The notes: generated by a model not told the origin, from the sequence alone. 64,000 bases of DNA from Amnibacterium setariae (GCF_003581425.1 NZ_QXTG01000002.1:62001-126000); one strand, 5' to 3'. Shown: positions 33,298-45,076, numbered from the stretch's first letter. Translations and numbers: made by a program.

Positions 33298-35646
33298 GTG
33301 TCCGTGACCCAGGCCGCCCTCCGAGCAGGGGGCAAGCTGTCCGCCCTGCTCGCCTTCTTCGCGGTGGCCGCCATCGCCGGCACGCTCATCGCCTGCCTCG
33401 TCACACCGGCGGTCGCGATCGCCGGCAGCGCGACCGGCAAGCAGATCGACGCGTTCCAGAGCCTGCCGGAGAACCTCGAGATCACGCCGCTCGACCAGAA
33501 GGCGCGGATCTACGCGAAGTCGAAGGGCAAGCAGGTCCTGCTCGCCTCCTTCTTCAACCAGAACCGCGACGTGGTCAAGTGGGACGACATCCCGAAGACC
33601 GTGAAGGACGCGACCCTCGCCGCCGAGGACGTGCGGTTCTACCAGCACGGCCCGGTCGACCCGAACGGCATCGCCCGCGCCCTCGTGTCGAACTTCATGC
33701 ACAAGGACATCCAGGGCGCCTCGACGATCAGCCAGCAGTACGTGAAGAACGTCTGCGTGCAGCAGGCGGAGGCGATGCCGGTCACGGACAAGAAGTCGGC
33801 CGCGGCCGCGAAGGCCGCCTACGAGAAGTGCACGGACCGGTCGTACAACCGGAAGATCCGCGAGATGCGCCTCGCGATCGGCCTCGAGAAGAAGTACGAC
33901 AAGAACGAGATCCTGCTCGGCTACCTCAACATCGCCGGCTTCGGCGGCCGCACCTACGGCATCGAGGCCGCGAGCCAGTACTACTACGACAAGCGCGCCG
34001 AGGACCTCGACATCGGGCAGGCGGCGACGCTGATCTCGATCGTGAACAACCCGGAGGCGTTCCGGCTCGACAAGAAGGCGAACCTGCCGGGCGCCGAGGG
34101 CCGCCGCAACTACGTGCTCGCCACCGAGCGCGACCACGGCATGATCACGGCCGAGGAGTACGAGAAGTACTCGACGCAGCCGATCAAGACGACGATCACG
34201 CAGCCGTCGACGGGCTGCCAGACGGCCGGCACGGCCGCCTTCTTCTGCACGTACGTCTACAACACGATCCTCACGAGCCCGGAGTTCGGGAAGACGACCG
34301 CCGAGCGCCAGGCGTCGCTGATGACGAAGGGGTGGCGGATCTACACCACCCTGGACCTCGACCTGCAGCGCAAGGCCCAGAAGGCGGTCGACCGCTACGT
34401 GCCGCAGAAGCCCGGGTACGCCGACGTCGGCGCCGCCTCCACCTCGGTGCAGGTCGGGACCGGCCGCGTGCTGACGATGGTGCAGAACAAGACGTTCAAG
34501 CCGAACGGCGCGAAGAACCGGACCAAGTACTCGGCGGTGAACTACAACACCGACGAGCTGCTGGGCGCCGGCGCGGGCTTCCAGCCCGGATCGACCTTCA
34601 AGGCGTTCACGATGATCGGCTGGCTGAAGAGCGGGCACACGCTCGGGCAGACCGTGAACGGCAACGGCCGCACCATCCCGATGTCGAACTTCACCGCCTG
34701 CGGGCGGACCTACGGCTACGGCCCGTACCAGTTCAAGAACGACGACCCGCGGATCGACAAGGGCAACTTCGACATCCAGTCGGGCACCGCGCGATCCATC
34801 AACGGCGTGTTCATGTCGATGGCGCAGGAGCAGGACCTGTGCGACCTGCAGAAGATCGCGCAGTCGATGGGCGTGACGAACGGCCTGATCAAGCGGAACA
34901 AGAAGGACGAGGCGGTCCGCGACAAGAACGGGATCCCGGAGAGCAAGCCGCTCGACGTGACCCCGGCCATGGCCATGGGCACGGCGAGCTCCGTCGCGCC
35001 GCTCAACATGGCGGTGGGCTACACGACGATCGCCAACAAGGGCGTGCGGTGCGACGCCATCGGGATCGACCGGATCCTCGATGTCGATGGCAAGAAGGTC
35101 AAGGTGCCCGGCGCCGACTGCCGGCGGGTCCAGGACGAGCAGCTGATGATCGCGGCGGGCTACGACCTCCGCAACCCGGTGCAGCGCGGGACGATGACGC
35201 CCGACCGGCTCTCCGACGGCAAGTACCTGTTCGGCAAGACCGGGACGACCGACGACGCCAAGGACACCTGGGTGATGGGGTCCACGACGAAGGTCTCCAC
35301 GGCGGTCTGGGTCGGCAACGTCACCGGCAAGGTCAACCTGCGTCGGGTGTACTCGCCCGCGGCGTGCAACACGGGTTCCCAGTTCGCGGTGATGCGGCAC
35401 TGCATCTTTCAGGCGATCCAGCGGACGATGAACGCGAAGTACGGCGGCGCGGCCGGCTGGCCGACCCCGCTCCCGCAGTACCTGTACGGCGGCAAGGCGA
35501 TCCAGCACGCCGACGCCCGCCCGCAGTCGACCCCGAAGCCGCCGAAGAAGGACGACAAGCCGTCCGTCGGGAAGCCGGCCGTCGGCAAGCCGGGCGGCGG
35601 CAAGCCCGACGACGGCGGGAAGAAGCCGGGCGGCGGCAACCGCTGA
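33298..35646 (+). CDS. Class A penicillin-binding protein (transglycosylase/transpeptidase)
   Basis: 782 residues. One N-terminal membrane anchor (~15-45), then a GT51 glycosyltransferase domain (TLAAEDVRFYQHGPVDPNGI, ASTISQQYVKN, EILLGYLNIAGFGGRTYGIEAA) that polymerises glycan, and a transpeptidase domain with GSTFKAFTMIGW (nucleophile Ser), and FGKTGTTDDAKDTW (KTG). The tail is a Lys/Pro/Gly-rich disordered region. Acts outside the membrane in wall synthesis. GTG lies six bases after TACGAT (33286-33291), indicating a leaderless mRNA. Confidence 0.93.
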   Translation: MSVTQAALRAGGKLSALLAFFAVAAIAGTLIACLVTPAVAIAGSATGKQIDAFQSLPENLEITPLDQKARIYAKSKGKQVLLASFFNQNRDVVKWDDIPKTVKDATLAAEDVRFYQHGPVDPNGIARALVSNFMHKDIQGASTISQQYVKNVCVQQAEAMPVTDKKSAAAAKAAYEKCTDRSYNRKIREMRLAIGLEKKYDKNEILLGYLNIAGFGGRTYGIEAASQYYYDKRAEDLDIGQAATLISIVNNPEAFRLDKKANLPGAEGRRNYVLATERDHGMITAEEYEKYSTQPIKTTITQPSTGCQTAGTAAFFCTYVYNTILTSPEFGKTTAERQASLMTKGWRIYTTLDLDLQRKAQKAVDRYVPQKPGYADVGAASTSVQVGTGRVLTMVQNKTFKPNGAKNRTKYSAVNYNTDELLGAGAGFQPGSTFKAFTMIGWLKSGHTLGQTVNGNGRTIPMSNFTACGRTYGYGPYQFKNDDPRIDKGNFDIQSGTARSINGVFMSMAQEQDLCDLQKIAQSMGVTNGLIKRNKKDEAVRDKNGIPESKPLDVTPAMAMGTASSVAPLNMAVGYTTIANKGVRCDAIGIDRILDVDGKKVKVPGADCRRVQDEQLMIAAGYDLRNPVQRGTMTPDRLSDGKYLFGKTGTTDDAKDTWVMGSTTKVSTAVWVGNVTGKVNLRRVYSPAACNTGSQFAVMRHCIFQAIQRTMNAKYGGAAGWPTPLPQYLYGGKAIQHADARPQSTPKPPKKDDKPSVGKPAVGKPGGGKPDDGGKKPGGGNR

Positions 35647-35659
35647 CCGCCTGATCGAC

Positions 35660-35725
35660 CGACCGGAGCCGTCGGCGAGGTCACCGCTCAACGGCGAGCG
35701 GGGGCCGCGTCGGCGGCTCCGGTCG
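35660..35725. terminator. Bidirectional terminator hairpin
   Basis: CGACCGGAGCCG (35660-35671) pairs perfectly with CGGCTCCGGTCG (35714-35725) between the convergent penicillin-binding protein and DUF1905 genes. Confidence 0.65.
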
Positions 35726-35740
35726 TTCGGGCCCGGTCGG

Positions 35741-36058
35741 TCAGGGCTGCAGCTGCAGCCAGACCGCGACGTCGTCGCCGAGCTCCAGGTCGTTCGCGGT
35801 GCGCACGCTCTTCTTGACCGGCAGCACGTACTGGCCGTCCGCGTTCTGCGGGAAGACCGACGTCCACCACTGCTTCGCGCCGATCCGCGCGTGGGCGCGC
35901 ACCGCGCCGAATCCGCGGGGCAGGTCGCCGGCGATGTCGCGGATCTCCTCCGTCGCCGCGGAGGGCAGCGAGACGAAGGTCCAGAACTCGCGCCGCGCCT
36001 CCCAGCGCCACAGCGGCGCGGTGAACTCGAGCGTCAGGTCGTCGTGCAGGACCGTCAC
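35741..36058 (-). CDS. DUF1905 domain protein
   Basis: 105 residues, one DUF1905 barrel: LTLEFTAPLWRWEARREFWTF, GFGAVRAHARIGAKQWWTSV and YVLPVKKSVRTANDLELGDDV. Usual length for the stand-alone domain. Function unknown. GTG start; TACGCT lies eight bases upstream, close to a leaderless arrangement. It is a paralogue of the first half of the protein at 29326. Confidence 0.82.
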   Translation of the reverse strand: MTVLHDDLTLEFTAPLWRWEARREFWTFVSLPSAATEEIRDIAGDLPRGFGAVRAHARIGAKQWWTSVFPQNADGQYVLPVKKSVRTANDLELGDDVAVWLQLQP

Positions 36059-36095
36059 GGGCTTCGAGCGTAGCGACGTCGGGCAGACTGGTCCC

Positions 36096-36314
36096 GTGGC
36101 CGAGGATCCCCGCGACCGTTTGAACGGCACCGCCCGCGTGTTCGAGCGGGTCGCCGCCGTCGAGGGCATCGCCGTGCTGATCCTCGCCGCCGTCGGCGCG
36201 ATCGTCATCGGACTCGCGACCGACCAGACCTGGCTCGGCGTCGTCGGCGGGATCCTGCTCGTGCTGGTGATCGCCGACGCCGCCGTGCTCGTCTGGCTCC
36301 GCCGCCGGCGCTGA
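36096..36314 (+). CDS. Small two-helix membrane protein
   Basis: 72 residues with a charged N-terminus (EDPRDRLNGTARVFERVAAVEG) followed by two transmembrane helices (IAVLILAAVGAIVIGLAT and LGVVGGILLVLVIADAAVLVWL) and an RRRR end. No recognised family. Confidence 0.65.
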   Translation: MAEDPRDRLNGTARVFERVAAVEGIAVLILAAVGAIVIGLATDQTWLGVVGGILLVLVIADAAVLVWLRRRR

Positions 36315-36372
36315 CCCGGCCGCAGGCCCGTCGGAGCCGCGCGGGAGCATGCTGGGAGCGAGGAGGCTGCAG

Positions 36373-37173
36373 ATGCGGACGAGACGGACCGAGGTGTCCA
36401 TCGGGGTGCCGGGCGCGATCGGGGAGGCCGCGACGCGCGTGCTCGCCCCACGGGTCGAGGCGGCCGGGTTCGCCGGGCTCTGGCTGAACGACAGCCCGCA
36501 GGGCGACTCGCTGGCCGGGCTCGCGGCGGCCGCCGAGGCCACCGAGCACCTCCGGCTCGCCACCGGCGTGATCCCGGTGGACCGGCGGCCCGGGCCGGCG
36601 CTGCTCGAGGACCTCGCGCGGACGGGCGTGCCGCAGCAGCGGCTGACGCTCGGGATCGGGTCCGGGCAGCTGCGCACCGGCGCGCTGCGGGCCGTGGGGG
36701 AGGCGGTCGACCTGCTCCGCGCGGAGACCGGCGCCGCGATCGTGGTCGGGGCGCTCGGGCCCCGCATGCGCGCCCTCGCGGCGGAGCGGTCCGACGGCGC
36801 GCTGCTCAGCTGGCTGCCGCCGCAGGCCGCGGCGGAGCAGGCCGCCGAGCTGCGGGAGCTGGGCCGGCGCGCGCAGGGCGAGGCGCCGCGGATCGCGCTC
36901 TACGCTCGCGCGATCGTCGACGAGGCCGCTCGGCCGGTGCTCGAGCGGGAGGCCGCCCAGTACGCCGCCTACCCGGCCTACGCCGCGAACTTCACGCGGC
37001 TCGGCGTCGACGCGCTCGACACCGTGCTGCCTCGGGCCGGAGGGGACCTCGCGGCGGGCGTCGCGGCCTACGACGGCGCCGTGGACGAGCTCGTGCTGCG
37101 GGCGATCACCCCGACCGGCTCCCTCGACGACCTGCTCGCCTTCGTCGACCGTGCCGCAGAGCTGCTCGCCTGA
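36373..37173 (+). CDS. Luciferase-like (LLM) flavin-dependent oxidoreductase
   Basis: 266 residues; ATG with GAGGAGG seven bases upstream, so the earlier ATG at 36349 is rejected. LLM features: GFAGLWLNDSPQGD, EHLRLATGVIPVDRRPG, QRLTLGIGSGQLRTG, IVVGALGPRMRALAAERSDGALLSWL. These bind F420 or FMN; the cofactor and substrate are not predictable. A two-copy intergenic repeat and a strong hairpin follow. Confidence 0.82.
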   Translation: MRTRRTEVSIGVPGAIGEAATRVLAPRVEAAGFAGLWLNDSPQGDSLAGLAAAAEATEHLRLATGVIPVDRRPGPALLEDLARTGVPQQRLTLGIGSGQLRTGALRAVGEAVDLLRAETGAAIVVGALGPRMRALAAERSDGALLSWLPPQAAAEQAAELRELGRRAQGEAPRIALYARAIVDEAARPVLEREAAQYAAYPAYAANFTRLGVDALDTVLPRAGGDLAAGVAAYDGAVDELVLRAITPTGSLDDLLAFVDRAAELLA

Positions 37174-37174
37174 C

Positions 37175-37204
37175 CCGCTGGTCGAGGTGCGAGCGCAGCG
37201 AGCC
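37175..37204 (+). repeat. Intergenic repeat, copy 2 (truncated)
   Basis: First 30 bp of the 41-bp repeat (CCGCTGGTCGAGGTGCGAGC onward), lacking the CTCGAGACCACC end, followed four bases later by a full copy. Confidence 0.85.
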
Positions 37205-37208
37205 GCCC

Positions 37209-37249
37209 CCGCTGGTCGAGGTGCGAGCGCAGCGAGCCTCGAGACCACC
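37209..37249 (+). repeat. Intergenic repeat, copy 3 (full)
   Basis: Full 41-bp copy, identical to the copy at 16448, directly behind a truncated copy. Confidence 0.9.
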
Positions 37250-37260
37250 ACGAACACGGA

Positions 37261-37290
37261 AGGGCCCCGGACCACATGGTCCGGAGCCCT
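37261..37290. terminator. Terminator hairpin between convergent genes
   Basis: AGGGCCCCGGACCA pairs with TGGTCCGGAGCCCT (one mismatch) around a two-base loop, followed by TCGCG. It separates the LLM oxidoreductase from the convergent Clp ATPase gene. Confidence 0.8.
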
Positions 37291-37304
37291 TCGCGTTCAG
37301 CGGG

Positions 37305-39839
<2,535 letters not shown>

Positions 39840-39857
39840 GGAACCCTCCTGATGGAA

Positions 39858-39878
39858 CTTGAGTGCCTACGGCTCAAG
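39858..39878. promoter_or_regulatory. HAIR element (HspR binding site)
   Basis: CTTGAGT-GCCTACG-GCTCAAG matches the HspR-associated inverted repeat CTTGAGT-N7-ACTCAAG except for one base. It lies 19 bp upstream of the Clp ATPase start. Confidence 0.85.
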
Positions 39879-40064
39879 TCAACGCAGGGGAGGGCGGTTC
39901 ATTCCCGCTCGATGCTCGGACTTCGACCCGGTCGCGCGGACCCGGATCGTGAGTCGTCGGCCAGCCTGCGCGGGTGCGGCCCCCGTTCGGGGAATGATCG
40001 GGGTGGGCGGTGGTGCCCCGGTCCGCGCAGCGGGCCGCCGACCGGACGACGAGAGCGCAGGGAC

Positions 40065-40664
40065 GTGGACAGCAGCCGATCGCACGACCCCCGCCTGGTC
40101 CGGGCCGCGCACCCGGGCACGGCCCACCAGGGCGGCGCCGCGCAGCAGCCGCGGCGCACGTCGCCCTCGGTCTACCCCTACGAGCAGCCGCAGCGCTCCC
40201 AGCCGCCGCAGCAGCAGGCCGCCCCCGCCGCGCAGCAGGCACCCCGGTCGACCTACCCCTACGAGCAGCAGGTCCCGCGGCAGCAGGTGCCGCAGCAGAC
40301 CCCGCAGCAGGTGCCGCCGCCCGCGCAGTACCGGACCGCACCGGCTCGCGCGCGCACCTCGCCGGCCCGCCGGGCCCTGGGCGTGCTCGCCTTCCTCGTG
40401 CTCACCGCGCTCAGCGTGCCGCTGCACGTCGCCGCGGTCTTCTTCGTCTACGTCGAGTTCGAGAGCCCCGGCGACGCGGTGATGGCGGCGCTGCTGATCG
40501 GCGGCGCGTTCCTCGGCTCGTTCGCGGCGCTGTTCGTGACCGGGCTGCTCTCGCAGCTGATCGGGGGCTTCCCCGGCCGCTGGCGCGCGCGGATCACCTT
40601 CGCGGCGCTCTCCGGCGTCATCGCCCTCGCCGTCGCGTACTTCGCCGCCCTGCGCCTCTTCTAG
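40065..40664 (+). CDS. Membrane protein with Pro/Gln-rich N-terminus
   Basis: 199 residues from GTG. Residues ~1-95 are disordered with repeated VYPYEQP/TYPYEQQ motifs and Gln/Pro runs (QVPRQQVPQQTPQQVPPPAQ). Then three membrane helices (ALGVLAFLVLTALSVPLHVA, VMAALLIGGAFLGSFAALFV, ITFAALSGVIALAVAYFAAL). The layout resembles actinobacterial envelope proteins with low-complexity cytoplasmic tails. No family recognised. The 225 bp before it carry only the HspR site. It overlaps the convergent gene by 4 bp. Confidence 0.75.
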   Translation: MDSSRSHDPRLVRAAHPGTAHQGGAAQQPRRTSPSVYPYEQPQRSQPPQQQAAPAAQQAPRSTYPYEQQVPRQQVPQQTPQQVPPPAQYRTAPARARTSPARRALGVLAFLVLTALSVPLHVAAVFFVYVEFESPGDAVMAALLIGGAFLGSFAALFVTGLLSQLIGGFPGRWRARITFAALSGVIALAVAYFAALRLF

Positions 40665-40957
40665 CGCTCGGCGAGCAGCGACGCGGGCACCGCGGTCGCC
40701 CCCGCGACGACGACCACCGACCGCCACGCGCCCAGGCGCTTGGCGAGCGGGTGCGAGCCGCCGAACGCGCCGAGGTAGGTCAGCACGACGATCGCCGCGC
40801 GCAGCGGGCCGCCGCGGCGCTGCACGAGGGCGAACACGCCGGCCCCGACGCCCGCGAGCACGGCGCCACCGGCCCAGCGCACGCCGGTGGCGCGGGCGAC
40901 GCCGTACCCGCCGAGCAGGCCGGCGGAGGTGAGCAGGGGCACGAGCACGCGGTTCAC
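40661..40957 (-). CDS. Small membrane protein
   Basis: 98 residues with three likely transmembrane helices (VPLLTSAGLLGGYGVARA, WAGGAVLAGVGAGVFALV, SVVVVAGATAVPASLL). GTG start. Ends overlapping the stop of the convergent gene. No function assigned. Confidence 0.65.
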   Translation of the reverse strand: MNRVLVPLLTSAGLLGGYGVARATGVRWAGGAVLAGVGAGVFALVQRRGGPLRAAIVVLTYLGAFGGSHPLAKRLGAWRSVVVVAGATAVPASLLAER

Positions 40958-41021
40958 GCCTCGATCCTCGCCCACGCGCCTGACCGGTGCCGGCAGGCCG
41001 ACCACGCCGGGGCCGGGCGGG

Positions 41022-41444
41022 TCAGGCGCCGGAGCCGCCCGCGATGTTCACGAGCCAGGAGACGCCGAAGCGGTCCACCAGCATGCCGAAGCGGTCGCCC
41101 CACGGAGCCTGCTCGAGCGGCTGCTGCACCGTCGCGCCCTCCGAGAGCGCCGTCCACCAGCCCGTGAGCAGGTCCACGTCGTCGCCGGAGAGCGAGACGG
41201 AGAAGTCGTTCTCGCCGGCGCGGTGCTCCATGTGGCTCGGCACGTCCGCCGCCATCAGCAGCGGGCGGCCGTCGAGGTCGAGCTGCCCGTGCATGACGAG
41301 GTCCTCCTCGCCCTCGCCGACGGGCATGCCGAACTCGCGGAAGGTGCCGACGCGCAGCTCGCCGCCGAACACCGAGTGGTACAGCTCGAGCGCGTCGCGG
41401 GCGGTCCCGCGGAAGTTCAGGTACGGGTTCACGTTCGCGGACAC
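41022..41444 (-). CDS. VOC/PhnB-like protein
   Basis: 140 residues. A single PhnB-type glyoxalase-fold domain: NPYLNFRGTARDALELYHSVFGG, HGQLDLDGRPLLMAAD, VSLSGDDVDLLTGWWTALSEG and the final WGDRFGMLVDRFGVSWLVNI. Members bind metals or small ligands; biological role unknown. GTG start with GAAGGAG upstream. Confidence 0.87.
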   Translation of the reverse strand: MSANVNPYLNFRGTARDALELYHSVFGGELRVGTFREFGMPVGEGEEDLVMHGQLDLDGRPLLMAADVPSHMEHRAGENDFSVSLSGDDVDLLTGWWTALSEGATVQQPLEQAPWGDRFGMLVDRFGVSWLVNIAGGSGA

Positions 41445-41508
41445 AGCGAGCTCCTTCGTCTGCCGGGATCGGCTCCACCCTGGCAGCGCGCGGCGTCCGC
41501 GTCGAGGG

Positions 41509-42846
41509 TCAGGAGGGCGGCGCCATCCGGTACACGGCCCCGGCCTCGTCGTCGGTGACGTAGACGGCGCCCTCGGGTCCCGCCACCGCGGCGACGGGGC
41601 GACCCCAGCGGCTGCCGTCCGCGGCCTGGAAGCCGGCGAGCAGCGTCTTGGCGTCCTGCAGCGCGCCGTCGCGCCAAGGCAGGAACGCGACGGACGGCGC
41701 CCGGGGCGGCGTGCGGTTCCAGGACCCGTGGATCCCGACGAGCGCGCCTGCGCCGCCCGGCACGACCCCGGCGCGCACGAAGCTCAGCCCGAGCGGGGCG
41801 GAGTGCGCGGGCAGGCCCTGCTCGACCGCCGGCAGCGCCGCGCAGTCGAGCCGGCTCCCGTCCGCGTTCGCCTCCTCGTCCCGCACGAAGGCGCGGTCGC
41901 TGTAGTCGAAGGCGGTGCCGGCCGCGCCGGGGTCGACGTCGGGATCCGGGTTGCAGTACGGCCAGCCGAGGTCGCGGCCGGCCGTGAGGCGGGCGATCGG
42001 CTCGAGCGGGTGGTCGTTCACGTACTGCTGCAGCACCCCGCCGCGGTCGGACCCGCTCCCGCCCTCGTAGGAGCGGTCGTACGGGTACGCGATGCGGTCG
42101 CGGTTGTTCACCGCGGTCCAGACCGACCCGTCCGGCGCGACGGCCAGCCCGGTCCCGTTCCGCACGCCGCGGGCGAAGACCGTGGTGCGCCCGCCGTCGA
42201 CCTTCAGGATCGCGGCGCGCTCAGGGGAGGCGCTCCGGTCCTCCGCGGAGGTGTTCCCCGTGCTGCCGACCGAGACGTAGACGGCGCCGTCCTCGCCGAC
42301 GGCGACGCTCTTCAGCGCGTGGGCGTAGGCGCCCCGCAGCTCCGGCGTGCTCGCGTCCGGCAGGCCGTCGACGATCGTCCGGCGCGCCGACACCGCCCCG
42401 TCGCGGTAGTCGTAGGCGTCCACGCGGTCGCTCTCGGCGACGTAGAGGCGGTCGCCGTCGAACGCGAGGCCGTGCGGCCGGTTCAGCCCGTCGACCAGGG
42501 TGCCGACCCGCGGCGCCCCGTCCTTCCCGGGCGTGAGCACCTGGACGTCGCCGGACTCGGGCCGGGACACGAGCAGCCGACCGTCGGGCGTCCACGCGGC
42601 GAGCCGGGCGCCGTCGACCCGCGCCCAGAGCGCGACCCGCCATCCCGCCGGCGCCTGCACGGTGCGCGGCACGTCGAAGGGCGCGGCGGCGCCCGTCGAG
42701 GGCACGGCGAGGCGGCTGTCGACGAGGCCCGAGGGCGCGGGCGTCGGCGACGCCGCGGGGGACGAGGGGCTCGCCGTGCAGCCCGCGAGGACCGCGGCGC
42801 CGACGGCGAGCAGGAGGGCGGCGAGCGGTCGGGCCGGCCGGGTCAT
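41509..42846 (-). CDS. Lipoprotein with glucose/sorbosone dehydrogenase-type beta-propeller
   Basis: 445 residues. Lipoprotein signal (LLLAVGAAVLAGC) with the lipidated Cys at about 23, a Ser/Pro linker, then a beta-propeller of the PQQ-dependent sugar dehydrogenase (GSDH) type: NRPHGLAFDGDRLYVAESDR, GEDGAVYVSVGSTGN, GVRNGTGLAVAPDGSVWTAVN, LGWPYCNPDPD, LVGIHGSWNRTPP and GPEGAVYVTDD. Anchored on the outer face of the membrane. It could oxidise sugars, but PQQ-free propellers of this family also exist. Confidence 0.85.
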   Translation of the reverse strand: MTRPARPLAALLLAVGAAVLAGCTASPSSPAASPTPAPSGLVDSRLAVPSTGAAAPFDVPRTVQAPAGWRVALWARVDGARLAAWTPDGRLLVSRPESGDVQVLTPGKDGAPRVGTLVDGLNRPHGLAFDGDRLYVAESDRVDAYDYRDGAVSARRTIVDGLPDASTPELRGAYAHALKSVAVGEDGAVYVSVGSTGNTSAEDRSASPERAAILKVDGGRTTVFARGVRNGTGLAVAPDGSVWTAVNNRDRIAYPYDRSYEGGSGSDRGGVLQQYVNDHPLEPIARLTAGRDLGWPYCNPDPDVDPGAAGTAFDYSDRAFVRDEEANADGSRLDCAALPAVEQGLPAHSAPLGLSFVRAGVVPGGAGALVGIHGSWNRTPPRAPSVAFLPWRDGALQDAKTLLAGFQAADGSRWGRPVAAVAGPEGAVYVTDDEAGAVYRMAPPS

Positions 42847-42960
42847 GCTCCGAGTGTCGCTGCGCGGAGCCGGAGTCCTGCGCCGTCGGCGTGCACGCTC
42901 GGCACCTTCTCGGCGGACGGGCTCGGAGCATGCGCAGGCGGGGCGTGCCAGTCTGGCGCC

Positions 42961-43563
42961 GTGCGATCGCGCACCGCGTGCCCGGGCTGCGGCATCGTGC
43001 TGCCCGAAACGGCGGCGGGCGAAACCCCGCGCCTGCACTCCTCGGCGGCGTGCGAGGCGGTGCTGCACGAGGTGCTCGGCTTCGAGTTCCAGCACCCGGT
43101 GATGCTCCGCTACCACCAGCTCACGGTCGACGCCTACGGCGCGCAGCACGCGGGCGGCGGCGCCCCGGCGATCCGCGTCGCCTACAGCCTGGCCGGCCTG
43201 TGGCTCGCGCTGGAGCACGGCTTCTCCGCGGAGGACGTCCGCGCCGTGCACCGCCGGATGGGGCATCCCACCGCGGAGTGGCCCGTCTTCGAGCCGCCGC
43301 GCACGCCGCGCCGCTGGCTCACCGTGCTCGACGTCGCCGAGGCCGGGGTCCGCCAGCACTCCGACGGCGGTCACGCGCGGGCCGCCGGCCAGTGGGCGGA
43401 GAGCGTCTGGACGGCCTGGCTCGAGGACTCGCCCGGGATCGACGACGCCGTCGAGGGCATGCTGCGCGGCATCTTCCTCGAGACCGGCCACCACGAGGGG
43501 CTGCACGGCACGATCGGCCCCGCCGCGGCCGTGCACCGGCTCCTCGGCCTGCTGGAGGCGTGA
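42961..43563 (+). CDS. DUF5946 family protein
   Basis: 200 residues. N-terminal zinc-like CPGCG plus a downstream Cys-His set (HSSAACEAVLHEVLGFEFQHP), followed by helical segments (LTVDAYGAQHA, VAYSLAGLWLALEHGFS). This fits DUF5946, an uncharacterised family of helical proteins with conserved His residues. GTG start; CAGTCT six bases upstream may be a -10 box. Confidence 0.8.
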   Translation: MRSRTACPGCGIVLPETAAGETPRLHSSAACEAVLHEVLGFEFQHPVMLRYHQLTVDAYGAQHAGGGAPAIRVAYSLAGLWLALEHGFSAEDVRAVHRRMGHPTAEWPVFEPPRTPRRWLTVLDVAEAGVRQHSDGGHARAAGQWAESVWTAWLEDSPGIDDAVEGMLRGIFLETGHHEGLHGTIGPAAAVHRLLGLLEA

Positions 43564-43598
43564 AGGAGGGGCGGGGACCACCGGTCCCCGCCCCTCCT
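43564..43598. terminator. 16-bp perfect hairpin, bidirectional terminator
   Basis: AGGAGGGGCGGGGACC (43564-43579) pairs perfectly with GGTCCCCGCCCCTCCT (43583-43598) around a three-base loop, between convergent DUF5946 and MFS genes. Confidence 0.85.
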
Positions 43599-43612
43599 CC
43601 TGAGCAGCCCGA

Positions 43613-45076
43613 TCAGTGGGCCCCGATGCGCGCCTCGATCTTGTCGATGAAGTCGACGTCGCTCACGTCCTCGAGGGACTTGCGCTCCGCGGCGACGCCG
43701 AACAGCAGCGCGATGATCCCGCCGAGGAGCATGACGCCCGCGCCGAGGTAGTAGCCGGCCGCGAGCGGGTCGCGGTCCTTGCCGTCGCCGATCAGCGCGT
43801 TGTAGATGACCGGGGCGAAGGCGCCGACGAACTGCCCGACCGCGAAGACGTACGAGATCGCCTGCCCCCGCACCTGCAGCGGGAAGGTCTCGCTCACCGT
43901 CAGGTAGGCCGAGGAGGCACCCGCGGAGGCGAAGAAGAACGACACGCTCCAGAGGATCGTCTGCGTGGTCGCGTTCAGGATGTCCGCCTGGAAGAGCGCG
44001 GCGGACACGGCCAGCACGACCGCGGCGAGGCCGTAGGTCGCGAAGATCATCTGGCGGCGCCCGATCGTGTCGAACAGGTGCCCCAGCACGAGCGGGCCGA
44101 TGAGGTTGCCGATCGCGAAGGGGAAGAAGTAGACCGCCGCGTTCTCGACGCCGTAGAAGTTCTTCAGCACCTCCGCGTAGCTGAAGAAGATCGCGTTGTA
44201 GAGGAACGACTGCGTGATCATCATCGAGAACGCGACGAACGCCCGCTTCGGGTACATCCGCGTGAAGACGTACCACACCACGCGGAAGGGCACACGGTCG
44301 TGCACCGGCACGTCGATCGCCTTCTCGTCGCCGACGCGCTCGAGCGGGTGGCCGGCCTCCCGCTCGACCTCGCGCTCGATCCGGTCGACGTTCTCCTCGG
44401 CGTCCTTCTCGTACCCGTGAGTCAGCTGCCACCGCGGACTCTCGGGGATGTTCCGCCGGAGGAAGATGATGATCAGCCCGAGCACCGGGCCGATGAAGAA
44501 GCCGATGCGCCAGCCCCAGCCCGACGTCTCGAGCGCGCTGCCCGGCGCGAGCAGGAACAGGTTCGCCGCGGCGCCGAGCGCCGCGCCGCCCCAGTAGGTG
44601 CCGTTGATCGCGATGTCGACGCGGCCGCGGAAGCGGGAGGGGATGATCTCGTCGATCGCGGAGTTGATCGCCGTGTACTCGCCGCCGATGCCCATGCCGG
44701 CGATGAACCGGAAGATGTAGAGGAACCAGGGCGCGAACGAGAGGCCTGCGATGCCCGATGCGACCAGGTAGATCCCGAGCGTGATGATGAAGAACTTGCG
44801 GCGGCCCAGCCGGTCGGACAGTCGCCCGAAGACGAGCGCGCCGACGACCTGCCCGAGCAGGTAGACGGTGCCGGTGAGGCCGACCTCCGTCGTCGACATC
44901 CCGAGCTGCTTCTGGTAGCCGTTCGCGGACACCATCTGGATCTCGAGCCCGTCCAGGATCCAGGAGACGCCCAGCCCCACGACGACGGTCCAGTGGAACC
45001 GGGTCCAGGGCAGGCGGTCCATCCGGGCGGGGATGAGACTGCGGATCGAGCTTCCTCGCTCGGCGGTCGTGGTCAT
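43613..45076 (-). CDS. MFS metabolite:H+ symporter (sugar-porter-like)
   Basis: 487 residues, 12 helices. Loop 2-3 GRLSDRLGRRKFFI, MGIGGEYTAINSAIDEIIP, and PESPRW after helix 6 are typical of sugar/metabolite porters; a charged ~60-residue loop follows. The substrate is unknown. Start ATG is the second in the frame; an earlier start at 45115 would lie within the inverted repeat. Expression probably depends on the operator described at 45101. Confidence 0.85.
   Translation of the reverse strand: MTTTAERGSSIRSLIPARMDRLPWTRFHWTVVVGLGVSWILDGLEIQMVSANGYQKQLGMSTTEVGLTGTVYLLGQVVGALVFGRLSDRLGRRKFFIITLGIYLVASGIAGLSFAPWFLYIFRFIAGMGIGGEYTAINSAIDEIIPSRFRGRVDIAINGTYWGGAALGAAANLFLLAPGSALETSGWGWRIGFFIGPVLGLIIIFLRRNIPESPRWQLTHGYEKDAEENVDRIEREVEREAGHPLERVGDEKAIDVPVHDRVPFRVVWYVFTRMYPKRAFVAFSMMITQSFLYNAIFFSYAEVLKNFYGVENAAVYFFPFAIGNLIGPLVLGHLFDTIGRRQMIFATYGLAAVVLAVSAALFQADILNATTQTILWSVSFFFASAGASSAYLTVSETFPLQVRGQAISYVFAVGQFVGAFAPVIYNALIGDGKDRDPLAAGYYLGAGVMLLGGIIALLFGVAAERKSLEDVSDVDFIDKIEARIGAH

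Noticed and set aside
37175-37249. CRISPR array from the direct repeats
   Set aside because: Copies are separated by only four bases or by tens of kilobases, have no regular spacers, and no cas gene is present.
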